A stretch of 64,000 nucleotides of DNA from Cristatella mucedo (GCA_009760855.2 WPIO01000019.1:2165001-2229000), one strand, 5' to 3'. Numbered from the stretch's first letter, positions 1 to 11,389 are shown. Notes: generated by a model not told the origin, from the sequence alone. Program-made: numbers and translations.

Positions 1-760
1 ATGACTACACACAATCGAAGGATATCTGGTCGTGAGTGCAACCTTTGATGTACAGATAAGTGGGACCAAGCACATGAGCCAAGAGAGGAATGATGAATCA
101 TCCAGGGACCAAAATTCGGCACATCCAGGTCAGTTGGGTTATCGAACTGAACGTTAAAACCCGGAAAGAAAAGAAAAAGTAAGAAAAGAATAGAAAAGTA
201 AGAGAAAGTGACAATTTCGGGAGCACAGAATTGAAATGAGACTAAAAGAATCTTAAAATATTAGGGGTTATAAGATAATTAAGGGCATTCTGTGCATAGG
301 TTATAAGAGTAGGGGCTTAGCAGGCTTGATTAACTATTATGACAGATTCATTGCAGTGCTTGAGTGTGAGCAGTCTTGAAACAATTCAAGAAATACTGAA
401 GATATGTCTCTTACCCCCTCCCCTCTCTTCCTTCAACTGCTCTTCCTTCAGGGAAACACCTCATTCAAGTACCCTGGCAAATGCAGCAGCAGCATCTAGG
501 AATGCATTTGAATGGAAAGAGGGGAGCGCTAATAGGCGCTTGCACGACAGTACCGAATAGTGAGGAGGTAACTAAGAGCCTGCAAAGCTATAGTGGCATA
601 CCACTCGGGCTCCGGAGCACATGACGAGAAAATGGAGGCTATGAAAGCGTGTGCCGTAAAGACGGCTGGCAGATACAGCAAGCATTGAATGTCGACAAAA
701 AATAATCTCTTGCCGGCCATAGACAGAGCAAACAGACGAGCCTTAAACATAAAAAAAAAT

Positions 761-927
761 CCTAGCTGATTAAACAGCCTCTTTTTGTATAGAGACAGAA
801 GAGCCTTTACGGCTATCACCACCGCTTGCAGTGGCGATAAAGGATCGCCCACCACAGGAATCGAACTCACGACCTCGGTACCGAGGTCGTGAAAGCAACC
901 GCCTTACCTAGTGTGCCATCACGGCTC
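761..927 (-). mobile_element. tRNA-derived SINE, family 1
   Basis: Read on the minus strand: head TGATGGCACACTAGG (box A-like), a palindromic arm, box B-like GTTCGATTCC, then GGTGATAGCCGTAAAGGCT, GCTGTTTAATCAGCTAG and an A/T-rich end. The same order recurs at 8004-8130, 25264-25432, 43843-44010 and, degraded, at 55975-56115. It sits in an amt intron. Confidence 0.8.
867..892. repeat. 26-bp perfect palindrome inside the SINE
   Basis: Two 13-bp arms (TCACGACCTCGGT and its complement) meet without a loop. They occupy the position of the variable or anticodon-side arm upstream of box B in this SINE. Other copies keep a diverged version. Confidence 0.85.
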
Positions 928-948
928 ACCACATAAATAATACAACAT

Positions 949-971
949 ATATATATATATATATATATATG
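949..971. repeat. (AT)n microsatellite
   Basis: About eleven AT dinucleotides adjacent to the SINE head. No gene is seen from 1 to 1383; this stretch is the last visible amt intron. Confidence 0.9.
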
Positions 972-1383
972 TCCCTATCAGATTCCGAGTTCGATGCTGG
1001 GCAGGGACTGGTCAATGCATGTGGCAGAAAGCAGAAAGGCTGAGCATGCATTATACTAATAATAATAACAATAACAGTGATAACAATAAGTGCCATAAGA
1101 GAAATGAATCTCTATTTACAGCTTACATATGCTTTACAACTTACTGAAAGGGAAGCAATTACCAATAGGTATTGAAAAGGAAGGTATCCTGCTTAGGCAA
1201 GCATGCAAAAGCACTCAACTGCATACCTCTCTCCCACTACGTGTTGTCACGCAGGTTACTTCCATTATGAAAAGCAGAGCTCGGTCGATGCGACATACGT
1301 GTATGCACCAAGCCTAAATGCAATACAACTCAAAGAAGAAGTTGCAAACCCTCAAGCACGTTACGAATGTGCACAGGTCTTAC

Positions 1384-1518
1384 CGGTACCGAGTGTCCCG
1401 GTATGTCTATCACACTGCCGTCGGCTGCAAAGCGGCCAATACGAGGACCCAGGAAAATTGCTCCAACAAAAGCAGCGGTGCCGCCGAGCAGGTGCACAAC
1501 ACCACTTCCCGAGAAATC
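1384..1518 (-). CDS. amt: amt exon: pore histidine and DIPGHS block
   Basis: A 45-codon, phase-0 exon (acceptor ATTTCAG, donor GTAAGA). It encodes [13 protein letters not shown], with the Amt pore histidine, then [12 protein letters not shown] and [10 protein letters not shown]. The next exon (expected Gly-Phe-Asn rich segment) is not found in 1-1383. Confidence 0.95.
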
Positions 1519-4500
1519 CTGAAATGAGCATAGGGAGCTTGCTGCTGCTGCAGCAGCAGACATGACCAGCAGATGACAGAAAGTGCGAGTGACGATGCAC
1601 GGAGCTTCGAGGGGGCAGGCAGCATGCATGCATGCTGTACCTGGAAGCTGACACCGTCGATGACCGTGTGATTATCGGCTAGCCAGCCCCCGATCCCATT
1701 CCCGTCGCTGTTTGAGTACCACGCCCAGCGGCTCACAATAGGATAAATGAACGCTGCAACAGCAACAACAAAAAGGAACGAGGCATAAACTGGACGTCTT
1801 GCGGCCTTCATTCAACTTGCAGCCTGAGCACGGTCAGACTACCGCAACTGGCATTATTTTGGAAAGACTAGAGCCAGAGCGCAACTGAGTTCAAGTGGGG
1901 ACACGGCACACGCTAGTAAGTCGGCTCACCAGTCAGCAGGCTGCTGTACACGAGGTACGCATAGAAGTTACATCGCTCCGCCAGAGCTCCCGACACGATA
2001 CCAGCAGCGGTGGCAGCGAAGACGAACTGGAAGAACCACTTGGCAGCTTGGTCCTCTGGGTAAGAGCCGAACCAGAACGAGTAGCCGATGAAAGAGTCAC
2101 CATTACCGTGAGCGAAAGCGTAGCCAATGGCCCAGTAACTCAGGCACGAGATGACTACAAAATTATAGCGCACTCTTGTGACCAGCGCTAGCAGCGTGTG
2201 CATGCCACAAAAACTGACCAGTAACTGCGTATTTCTGAGCATATCAAGTAGGTTCATGTCAAACGATGCAAGTAAAATATAAAACATGCGGACTATTGTC
2301 AAAACTACCACTACAGAGGCAAACAGATCTCTGGAGTGTGACACCGTGCTATAGAAGAAATTCATCACTGCCACCGGTAATTAAACGCAGAATTTCACAG
2401 GCCACTATCGTAGACATGAATGCACTCCAAGCAGCTCATCGGGCAAGGGGAAAATACCAAACAAACGGCCAACGGTTGCCTTTTGCCACATCCAGGGTAC
2501 GCAGTCTCGGCGAGAAAAAAGCCGAAGCTTCGGGTTAGCAGGGTCCACACGACAACGTCGTCACTCGGTGTGTCTGCTCGGAGCAATAGCCGAGCTGTCC
2601 CGGACGACCTCCAAGCAAACCAACTAATCCAACAACAGCAGGCGTGTACACTAGAGCAAGTGTCGCTGCTAAGCTAGCCTTTCTTTGCTCTAATCCTGTA
2701 ACCGTTTTCCTCCCTGCACCCTTGCACGGCTGTTGCCTTGCACGTCTTATTGAGCCTGTCAATTTCTCAACCCAGGCACTGGCCACTTGCTTCAAGATCA
2801 TGCTGCTGCCTCACCCAAAATCTCAGCTTCTTCTTCTTCTCAGCGGTTCTTGAGCATGCCACACGTAAACGGGCTAATGACCGTGCTTTAGGCTCATAGC
2901 TCTGGGCTGTAGAGAAATGCTGCACACCGAAGCATTAGGCCCCGAGAACAGTGCTCAAGTAGGCAGTCTTGCTCCAGGTCAGCAACGTTGCAGACATTAG
3001 GTGCTCGCTTGAGCCTGCACAGTAGCCGAAATCGGCAGTCTTCGACACTGGCAGAGGAAGCTGGTACGGGACCGCTTCAGATGCAGATACTGCGTCCACC
3101 GTCGGGAGCAGCATTGGGTGACGGTCCAGCAGCCAGCAGAAGTGAGTGGGCAGCAGCAGCAGTCGATATGGCACAGCAGCAGAAAGTGGGGGGTGTAAGC
3201 CACGAGACGACTCCTCAGCAGCTGAATTGTATTCGAAGAGTCTCTACCCGCAACGGCTTCAACACGAGCTGTTTGGGATCACCAACAGAATGGAAGCTTG
3301 GTAGCGCTTACGTTGACTACCACTGAGGATTGCCACAGAGTTGCCATGTATGGCTGAAGGCAGCCGGTAAGGACGATACATTGTGCCATCTGGTGTTTGA
3401 AGGCCCGGAAAGAGGTGTTAAGCTACTTAGTGCTAGCCAGGTTGTGCCGACAACATCTGGAGGCCACAAAAAAGAGTAGGGCAAATTTTTCTGTGGCATC
3501 AGTAAGGACCAAGCTGTCGGCTGAAAAATAGACTGGCCACTTGCCAGGCCAATGTACGGCACAGTAAGCCGAGCAGTACACTTGCCTTTGGCATTCTTTG
3601 TTAATTTGCACACGTAATACAAGCTAGATGCAGGATTGAGGAATGTAAATGGAGAATTCTTTACGCAGTCATCTATTATTTGTTCAGCCAATGGCCGTGC
3701 AGACCGTTTCTGCAAGCTCCGAAATAGTAATGTAAATACTTAGGCTGTCAGCCAAAATATAGTTCATGAGTAGGCTCAACTGTAGGTGTGTCCAGGCTTC
3801 CTGCCTAGCATGCTTATTCACATGTATCACACAGCACTATTAAGAATGTCACTTGCACTACTGAGTATCACCTCAGGCTATGAATACAGGACAAACTTAC
3901 TAGGACTTGCAGAGAAAAAAGCAGCACAAGCAACTGAAGACTGCTAGTAGTTAACCAGCATTTATGCTGACCTTGAATAAACTGTAGTTGACCTACCCAT
4001 TGAGTGATTATACCGCTTCTTTTCACAATTTATACTCTCCCTCTTGAAGACTAACCTCTCTAACCATAATGACATGCTTCCCTAACTGCATTTGCAAACT
4101 ACCTAGAGAGATTTAGTTCTCTGACAGCACTTTACAAATGATTATTATAATTTGCATTACAGTGATTATTATTACCTACTCGCCTGCCCATCGAATACTC
4201 ATACCTAGTGACCAAAGAGCAGAGGCATATAGCTTACCATTTACTGCTCAGCTGAACAGCAGTTTCTCTGCAGAGCTGCATAACTTGATAGTGCAGGTAA
4301 GTGGGTCTGAATTGACAAAAGACCCATCAACGCATTGTGAAACTCTGATAACTTTCGACAAGCATAACCTTGTTGACTGCTGATGCCAAAACATTTGGTG
4401 CTACATCCCAATCCCAGCACATTATGATAAGTCACCTTAGCAAAACTTCCAGTGACCATAAAAATCAAAACTACAATCAGTCAGCATGCGACCACGGGCA

Positions 4501-5559
4501 TGGCCGCAGCAAGAGCAGCAGAATCCCAATGTCAATGTCAATTGAGTGGGAACGCAAACGGCCACAGAATTTGGAAAATCCGGCGTATCACGTATATGTT
4601 GACAGTCTTACAAATATTGATGGGAACGGTTTGCCATCAGTACTGCAACTTCATACATATGGACTACCTACTTAATTAGCCTTAGACTACATACTTAAGT
4701 AGCCAAACAAAGTCCGGTAGATGTTGGGATGTTGCTTCACGTGTATCTGCGATGTGTCCATGGTTTTCTAGTAAGCACGGTGACTCGCCAGATTTCAGTA
4801 TCCAACGAATACATTTAAAAAACAGGGCAACACGAATCTGCACGGGACTTGAGCTATAAAAGTTTGGGCATGACGACAGTGATTGACCAGGACACGATAG
4901 GAAACAATCATTTGACCAACAAAAGCAGAAATGTGCAATCAGGAGCTTACAGCTGGTGCAAAACACTGCAGCTAGGCTTGTCTGTCGTGAACGTCGCAGT
5001 TGCCACATCACACCACTTCTCAACGATCTGCACTGGCTGCCAGTCAAGCAACGAATTGACTTCAAGGTTTTGTCGCTCACTTTTAGGTCACTTCATTCTT
5101 TGGCTCCAGCCTATCTCTCAGATCTACTCCCCGACCAGGCCAAGCATCGTACCAACTGCTTTTCGGAATCCAACAGTTTACCACTACCTTGTACAAACAT
5201 CAAGTCTTTTGGAGACCGTGCCTTAAGGCAGTATGCTCCCAAAGCCTGGAACCCCCCCTCCGACTTGCGTCAGAACATCCATTGACTTGACCACATTTAA
5301 AAAGAACTTAAAAACACACCTATTTAGGACAGCATTTAGTTGGTCCCTGTGATTCGTCCTTTATGTGCTTATGCGTGCTGACACTGTGCATGATGCCACT
5401 AACCACATTTGCATGCTTACCCTGTGCCTGTCACCCCTAACGACGTTGTTCATGTTGTTTATCAAGCATGATATTACTCACGATTCAATCGCGTTTCCCT
5501 TTGCAGCAAATGTAAAGCACCTAGAAAGAGAGAGTTCTCTGAGGGTGCTTTATCAAGTG

Positions 5560-5592
<33 letters not shown>

Positions 5593-6190
5593 ATCCAAAA
5601 GATGGCAACGGCTTGCAGTGGTCAGGAATAATAATGCATTGAAAATACATGAGTGATCTAAAAATCAAAGTAAATCCCTTAGCACTGGCTACGTAATTAA
5701 CCTCAAATATGTCCAAGCAAACTAGGCTGCAGCACTTACAAGCATCAAGTGTATTCTTCAGAAGAATGTTCGTGGTATTCTTGCTCCTCACAGCCCCAGC
5801 TTCGAGAAATGCAAAGCCAGCCTGCATCACTTCAAGAGAACACAAAATGAGAAACAGCCAAACAGGCAATAGATAGCTAATGTTAACCGGTGCATGATGC
5901 ACTTCGTTATCTAACAACACTACTGTTCTCGAGGCATTTGTTAGTCAACAAGCCTAAGCAATGCTTACAAAAAATGATCATGGAACATATGAGATCGAAG
6001 AAGTAGTTCGTGTTTGTCTTCAAAGATTCAAAATCGGACAGTGATGGATATAAACTGGGTGTTGAGTTGCCAGCTGCTCCTCTTAAAGCTCCACCCGAAG
6101 ACTTCAGATTGACGGCATTCACTACATGTGCAATGCTGAGGATAACTGCTGGCGCCATCACACGTGGCCATTGGGTATGGGCCATCTTTG
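1384..6190 (-). CDS. amt: Ammonium transporter (Amt/AMT family), 5 coding exons, 3' end off the window
   Basis: Integral membrane ammonium channel/transporter of the Amt family. Exons on the minus strand are 6190-5969, 5829-5740, 2154-1930, 1753-1641 and 1518-1384. Every junction has GT/AG and the phases join exactly, giving 260 residues from the ATG at 6185. Visible signatures are the first membrane segment with [12 protein letters not shown] and VRSKN (about residues 65-90), GYAFAHG (113-119), the [16 protein letters not shown] block (about 148-163), FIYPIV.RWAW with the conserved Trp (about 179-190), and DFSGSGVVH with the first pore histidine of the Amt twin-His pair (about residue 224). 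GPRIGRF and DIPGHSVP follow. The N-terminus has a hydrophobic signal-like stretch ([16 protein letters not shown]) and an N-glycosylation site (NST). The exons after GHSVP, including the second pore histidine, must lie left of position 1. Family assignment is secure. The exact start is less sure: ATGs at 6209 and 6158 are alternatives. Confidence 0.93.
1641..1753 (-). CDS. amt: amt exon: FIYPIV..WAW segment
   Basis: The acceptor TTGTTGCTGTTGCAG at 1754 is preferred because it joins [15 protein letters not shown] without an insertion. An upstream AG would add about ten extra residues. The donor is GTACAG. The exon encodes [11 protein letters not shown] and GIGGWLADN, ending at GVSFQ. Confidence 0.92.
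1930..2154 (-). CDS. amt: amt exon: GYAFAHG and GALAER blocks
   Basis: A 225-nt exon (acceptor TTTTGTAG, donor GTGAGC) with phases matching both neighbours. It encodes [42 protein letters not shown] and YLVYSSLLT, covering membrane segments and the ER motif diagnostic of Amt proteins. Confidence 0.94.
4086..4175 (+). mobile_element. L2-like LINE 3' tail, diverged
   Basis: Resembles the family 3' end: GCAAACTACCTAGAGAGAT, TTAGTTCTCTGA, then a TTTACAAATGATTATTATAA end. Only the tail is recognisable, within the large amt intron (2155-5739). Confidence 0.6.
4850..5592 (+). mobile_element. L2-like LINE fragment (ORF2 C-terminus and 3' end)
   Basis: Contains the frame-broken C-terminal segment with [20 protein letters not shown] and [18 protein letters not shown], then the 3' UTR, the conserved stem-loop (AAAGCACCTAGAAAGAGA ... 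GGGTGCTTT) and an (ATT)n tail at 5559-5592. Stops and shifts show it is dead. Confidence 0.9.
5740..5829 (-). CDS. amt: amt exon: [11 protein letters not shown] / VRSKN block
   Basis: A 90-nt exon behind a pyrimidine-rich acceptor (TTCTCTTGAAG) with donor GTAAGT. The split codon with the previous exon makes Leu, giving [18 protein letters not shown] and then [11 protein letters not shown]. The open frame continues upstream of the acceptor, but that stretch does not resemble the family, so the acceptor at 5830 is preferred. Confidence 0.92.
5969..6190 (-). CDS. amt: amt exon: N-terminus and first part of membrane segment 1
   Basis: The acceptor TTTTATTTGCAG ends at 6191 and the donor GTAAGC starts at 5968. 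The ATG at 6185-6183 has a good context (AAG ATG G). The exon encodes a hydrophobic leader, an NST glycosylation site and [17 protein letters not shown], which is completed by the first base pairs of the next exon. If the upstream exon is not used, the ATG at 6209 would lie in the same frame. Confidence 0.8.
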
Positions 6191-7482
6191 CTGCAAATAA
6201 AACGTACATACTGATTACAGCCACCGTTTACGCTAGTGATGAAGCAAACGCATCTCTATGCATCGCAAAGATACAAGGCTAGTTAAAATAAATATGGGTG
6301 TGCTTACGTGTGTGTGCACACATTTGCGTGCATGTGCGCGTGAGTGTTCGTGTGTACATGCGTTAGTGAGTACGTGTTCGTGTAGATAAGTAGGTGTGTG
6401 TAAATAAATTACATAGCAAAAATATGGTGGTGCCAAAGGCAAGCCTCTTGAATATTTCAAGAGACAAAGCTGGTAAAATTATTACCAAAAAACTTATGGT
6501 AATGCTGGCACTGCCTCCCCGACTCACGTTAGCACCATTATGTGTACTATGGATATCAACCGAAAAATGAGCATTTGAAGGTACTAATCGTTCATCATTT
6601 GGGTAATGCCAACCTGTATAATACCAGTAACGGTCACTATCTGTTTATCCGTTGCCTGGGATATGGAATATTGATGAGAACTTATTCAAGACTAACCTGA
6701 TAACCCGGTATGAGGCTGTTTAGCATTACAAAATACAGCAACGATGCTCAAGCTCTTTTGGATGAGCACAGCTGCAACAACGATGATCTTAGTAGGCAGG
6801 GGTGCTATCGAAGGTCACAGTACGGCAAGCACCTCGAGATGACCATAGACCAAACGGCAGTCGAATGGAGCAATTTGTGGGAATGAATCCAGTCTGCTAT
6901 CGCCAAAGAGCTGAAGCTGTTTAGTGATTTTTATAGTGTAGCCTCAGAGGCTTTGTTTAATCATCGTTCCTGCACCAGAAGAAATGGAAGGCATCTAGAA
7001 TCTGCTATCAATAGCAGAGCCAGGATTTTCATCTAGGAGGCAAGACTTGCACAATCTGTGCGTAGGGGGAAGACAGCAAGATTTTCAAGTACGCGGGCTA
7101 GACCCACAATTAATGAAAAGCTATGGCACAATCATAGTGCTTACTTGACCGGAACCCGGCAGCTGCTCATTGTGTGGTATCGAGACATGATTTCTCCGTT
7201 GGTGACGGTCGCAGAGTGTAGGAATAGGGGGGGCAGCGCAGCTCACTGCCCCCCACTGTAGGAGATTGGAGGCAAATGCCACACTGGCTTTGCCACTGTT
7301 TGCTATCAACATGAATGATTTCTACACAGCCTGGCCAATTCTAACTCTGAATCATAAGAGTACAACTACCAGGCAGCTACAATTGTGGTGGGATAAGACA
7401 GTCTTGTGTCATAAACTTTGTTTAGCAGGCAACTTAATCCGAGACGACCGTAGTCTGTTCGTGCAGCAGCACCCAATTTAAT

Positions 7483-7590
7483 AATAACAATAATAAAATA
7501 CTAATAATAATAATGCACCTGATAAAGCCCCCTCAGAGAATTTAATCTCTTTCTGGGCACTTTACATTAGCTGCAAAGGAAGCATGATCA
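7483..7590 (-). mobile_element. L2-like LINE 3' tip
   Basis: Inverted tail with (AAT)n, then GATAAAGCCCCCTCAGAGAA, TTAATCTCTTTCTGGGCACT and the GCTGCAAAGGAAGC end. It is truncated to the last about 100 bp. Confidence 0.8.
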
Positions 7591-7659
7591 CGGTCGTAGC
7601 TGCTGAGGCTGAAAATCGCTTCCGGTAATAAGAGAGTATTCTATTAAGCCGGGCATACC

Positions 7660-7985
7660 AGCCGAGTGTCATGCAGCAAATGAAAATATTTATTGAGAGC
7701 CCAAAAACAAGCACGGATTGGTACTGGTATGTATGCATCTGGTGTGACATCGTTCTACCACGATTATTTAACATTCTCTCTTCTGTGGCCAGGCACAGAA
7801 GCCACCAGCCTCTGTGGTGCCGACACTGCTGTAACACATTCTGCAGACACTGAAAAGGTCGGCCACTGGTGATAGCCGAACATCCTGCCTCGGCTGCTGC
7901 CTGTCGATATTGCTCCATAGTCTTGCTATGGGGTTCAAATCAAACGACTGGCAAGGCCACTGAATCAGCACCACAAAAGGATTTG
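7660..7985 (-). mobile_element. Tc1/mariner-like transposase remnant, copy 1
   Basis: The minus-strand frame reads QWPCQSFDLNPIARLW (about 7930-7965), the degraded DDE-region signature of Tc1-like transposases (family form: WP.QSPDLNPIE..W). Frame breaks follow. A second copy in opposite orientation lies at 8300-8545. Confidence 0.7.
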
Positions 7986-8003
7986 TGTGCTAAGGCTCGT
8001 TAA

Positions 8004-8130
8004 AGCTTAGCTGATTTAACAGCCTCGTTGACATAGTGGCAGAGGAGCCTTTACGGCTATCACCTACGCTTGAAGTGGACGATAACGAATCGCCCACTGA
8101 AGGATGCAAACCCACGATGCACCTTACCTC
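8004..8130 (-). mobile_element. tRNA-derived SINE, family 1, diverged
   Basis: Inverted copy with AGCTGATTTAACAGCCTC, AGGAGCCTTTACGGCTATCA and GATAACGAATCGCCCACTG. The tRNA head is badly degraded. It lies between the two Tc1-like copies. Confidence 0.7.
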
Positions 8131-8299
8131 CTGGGCTAGGACTAGGGGAATTATCTTGCTGCTAAATGTAACAGCCCCAAGCAGAGTATTGAAGCTTTGA
8201 AATCCAACTCGCAAAAACCAACGATAACTTGATTAAAGTGCTTTTTCCTACGAATCCGGTGCTGCTGCACTGGCTCACCGGTAGCTGCATCAGAACCTA

Positions 8300-8545
8300 T
8301 AGGAAGTTTATGGGACGATATCTACAGGAAGCCGGGGCCGTTTTTCAACCTGAATCAGCAGCCGACCTCCTCGGTAAAATTCGGGCTCAGTGGAATGTGT
8401 CAGAGCAGAAGAAAAAATGTGCCGAAGCTGGTGGCCAACGTGCCTGGTCAGAGAAGTGAGACCACAAAGGAATCGCAGTGGGACGACGTCACACCAAACG
8501 TACATACAGCAACAGCACACGCTGTTTGTTTTTGAGCTGTCAACA
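8300..8545 (+). mobile_element. Tc1/mariner-like remnant, copy 2 (inverted relative to copy 1)
   Basis: The reverse complement aligns along most of its length with 7680-7915: shared blocks include TTTGGTGTGAC / TCTGGTGTGAC, CCAGGCAC..GCCACCAGC and GATATCG / GATATTG. The plus frame holds the region downstream of the DLNPI motif, but the motif itself is not preserved here. Confidence 0.55.
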
Positions 8546-9371
8546 AACATGTTCACATGCAGCCCATAACTCCAGCATGCATGACATCATAGGAAACCCT
8601 CTAACTACCCAAACGGATTAGCAGCCCAGGCAGCTGCGGCCACTGCGGAGCATTTTTTCCGCCTCACTATTCCTTCCCATTGGTCACCATTCCTCGCAGT
8701 TATAAGCTTCAAGCTTCAACCGATGGAATTGCCGCAGTAATTCAGTAGGTTAAGCCGACCCGACGTTCCCCACTGTAGACGTAGCTTAATAAGCTGACAA
8801 CCGTAGCCAAGATCTGTGTTAATTTCCCATGCATAACAATACTTCCATCAATGTGAAACCCGTGTTCTGTTGGGAATAGACCAAAGCCTCCGCCATTGAA
8901 TGTAATAATAAAAATTAGGGTCTACGACGATGACTGATATTGGCAACTACTAGTTCCCAGGGTAGCAGCACCGATTAGACCCTGTGATCACTTGCCACGT
9001 TAACGACGGCACTGTTATCAAAACATGACGAGGGCCTAAAAGCTACCCACGCGAGAACTACGGCTACCCAAGGCGACACACAAAGAAACAAACAGCAAAG
9101 CCGACGCACGCAACCGAAATCGAGCCCGGGATTCGATTATACAAGCAGACTTCACTTGCATGCGTAAAACTAAAACGTTCTGGCTAACCGAGGAATGTTA
9201 AAACACCCCAACATTTAATGAGTGAATCGCGCTAAAAAGAAAAAATAACATATTCCGGCAGTCGCCGCTACCAGTTACGCTAGGGCACTTAAGAGGCAGA
9301 CGCGTAACTAAGGCATCGTCTACAGACGTAACGAAAGCGAGATCACTATTCCACACTTTAGGTAAACTTAC

Positions 9372-9600
9372 CAGACAGCATCAAAATGTTGCCGCCGAAA
9401 CTAAACACGCCGACAGCCGTATTTACCAGGAGCGGTACCGGAGCAGGAGGGGAAGACTGTCTGAGTCACATGCCACCTGAGGTTCCGGTCACATGAGATC
9501 AAGCTCAGGAACAACAAACTGGCTTCCGGGTACGCGAGGAAAATACGTACCGGAAAAAATACCCGAGCACGAGCTGCACGGGTATGTGTAGTGACGTCAT
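9372..9600 (-). promoter_or_regulatory. Candidate amt 5' exon and promoter with a perfect CRE
   Basis: On the minus strand a strong donor (CTG|GTAAGT) ends at 9372. An ATG at 9381-9379 just before it would read MLSA in frame with the next amt exon after splicing to 6190. About 210 bp upstream is a perfect cAMP-response palindrome, TGACGTCA (9592-9599). The exon's 5' limit is not visible. This is an inference from splice-site strength, phase match and position. It would make 9371-6191 the first intron. Confidence 0.4.
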
Positions 9601-10086
9601 TGCAGCAGAGGAACCCAAAACCATTGTTTTGGACCATGTTATTGTATATAATATAAAATAAGCACGTTCACATCCATAGTTTGCTAATGTACACCGAGAC
9701 CAGGAAGCCAGCCACCCGGAATAAACTTCTGGCTGTTCCACCCATGCAGGTCGACTTGCGTTCCCTGCGTCTCATTGTAACTAGCAAGACCATACATAGT
9801 ACGACCTTTAGTGTATTCCCAAGTACTGCGTTCAATAATTACAGCGCTACGCCACTGATACCACCTAACCTCCTGAAGACGAAGGTTCTCAGTGTTCGGG
9901 GTTTTTCGGGCCGCGTAGATATTTCTCGCTTCGTCGTAAACAGCGACGGGTAAACAGCAGTAAGTGGGAGTCATCAGTGCACCCCTACTCGGACCTTTCC
10001 GCTTTGTAGCGCCACGACCCAAGTTTCCGTTCGTCCTGGTCGCGACTCCTTAGTTACACCTGCGACCTTGGGCCGCACGTGACCGT

Positions 10087-10200
10087 CATAATAATGATGA
10101 TAATACATTTGACATAGCGCCCTCAGAGAACTCTCTCTTTTCTAGGCAAGTTGCGTTAGGTGCAAAAGAAGCACAATCGAATGGCTATTGGTAATACTGA
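10087..10200 (-). mobile_element. L2-like LINE 3' tip
   Basis: Inverted tail: AATGATGATAATACATTTGA, ATAGCGCCCTCAGAGAACT, then GTGCAAAAGAAGCAC and AATCGAATGG. No coding part is left. Confidence 0.8.
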
Positions 10201-10388
10201 AGAGGCCTACTCGACCCGCCTGATTTGCTCTGGCCTCGGCGACGCCCATTACTATTATGCCTACACCTACTACGTGCCACGTCAGTCATCAATCGTTTGT
10301 GTCTGTCTCAACCCATCGATGGCATCATCAACTTGCTTGGGGATATTTATAGTCAATAGAGCACAACCGCTTTTCCTTGTGGGCCCCA

Positions 10389-10410
10389 GCCCCCCCCCCC
10401 CCCCCCCCCC
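10389..10410. repeat. Poly-C tract
   Basis: Run of about 21 cytosines, a length that often misassembles, directly before a SINE-like copy. Confidence 0.85.
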
Positions 10411-10414
10411 AGCC

Positions 10415-10560
10415 TTAGCTTTGGGATAGCGAGCTCAAACCTCTCAACCCAGGTCGTGGGTTCGAGTCCTACAGCGGCCAATTCTATAGTGCCCAGTGTA
10501 AACAGATAGATGGGCGCTAAGGCGGTGATGTCACCATAAAAAAAATGGGGCTGTTTAATC
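10415..10560 (+). mobile_element. SINE-like copy, family 1 relative
   Basis: Has GGTCGTGGGTTCGAGTCC (box B type) followed by ACAGCGGCCAATTCTATAG and ends in GGGGCTGTTTAATCCTG, like the family-1 end. The head is poorly conserved. Confidence 0.55.
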
Positions 10561-11058
10561 CTGTGGTCATTGCTGTTTTACTTTTTACTAATGGGTCAAG
10601 GTTTCTATACACCACGAGGGCCAAGACTGGGTCCTGCTCCAGCGTGAGCGCGATCCGAACTGTAGCGCCCGGCTGGCTTTGGCTGAATTTTAGCGCGAAC
10701 AAGAGCTGTTCGGCGGCGGGCTAGAGCCCCTTTGTCCTGGAGCAGTGAGCCAGAGAGGAGCGTCAGTGCGGTTAGAGAGGAAGCGCTTAGGAGCAGGCCA
10801 GGAAGCTCTGAGACGAGCGGCGGCGATTCGGCCTTTAGAATTGGTCCGATACTCGCGGAAGCTGCTGATAGATGTTGGCTGGCCTGTCAACCCCCGCCTT
10901 CCCTCTTTCCAAGAAAGAATCTTCTGGAACCCATTCGCCATTCAAGCTGGACGGAGGTACCCTTCCAGTGGCCTGGGGACGGTAGTAATTCCTTTCTGTA
11001 ATGGGCCAAAGTGTCCGGGCCCAATACCACTAAGCTCTTGCCCATTGTTCCAGCTAGG

Positions 11059-11066
11059 TATTTAAG
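11059..11066 (+). promoter_or_regulatory. TATA-like box of the LTR
   Basis: TATTTAAG, about 400 bp into the LTR and followed by a GC-rich transcribed-looking region. Confidence 0.55.
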
Positions 11067-11389
11067 AGTCGAGCGACGCTCGCTCTTGGCCTCGTGTCTT
11101 TTTGTCTGTGGTCTTCTGTCTTTGGTCCGGCTCCGCCGTCGGACTCGTTTTCTCTGGAAGCGAGGGAGGAGGGCGGGCTGTTCGCCAGCGATTGACGGAA
11201 CAGGACGAGACAGCTCTAGGAGGATTCGGTGGAACCCCACCGAACACGGTCGTATCGCGCCCGAGCTGGCATTTTGTGTGTTCATTCGTGTTTTGTGTTT
11301 CTTTTGTGTCGTGTGTGTGCGCGCTAGCACGTGCTCTCGGCATAGGGATTTGCCGGCGCGAGCTAGGCGTAGTCGGCGTGTGTGGAGCT

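Noticed and set aside
1754-1811. Longer version of the amt FIYPIV exon with acceptor near 1776
   Set aside because: It would insert about ten residues ([10 protein letters not shown]) in a conserved loop; the downstream acceptor at 1754 has the better pyrimidine tract and fits the family.
5830-5920. Upstream extension of the second amt exon ([14 protein letters not shown])
   Set aside because: Hydrophobic and tempting, but lacks an ATG and duplicates the membrane segment already supplied by MIIF-LMQAGF. The sequence is a pyrimidine tract preceding the acceptor.
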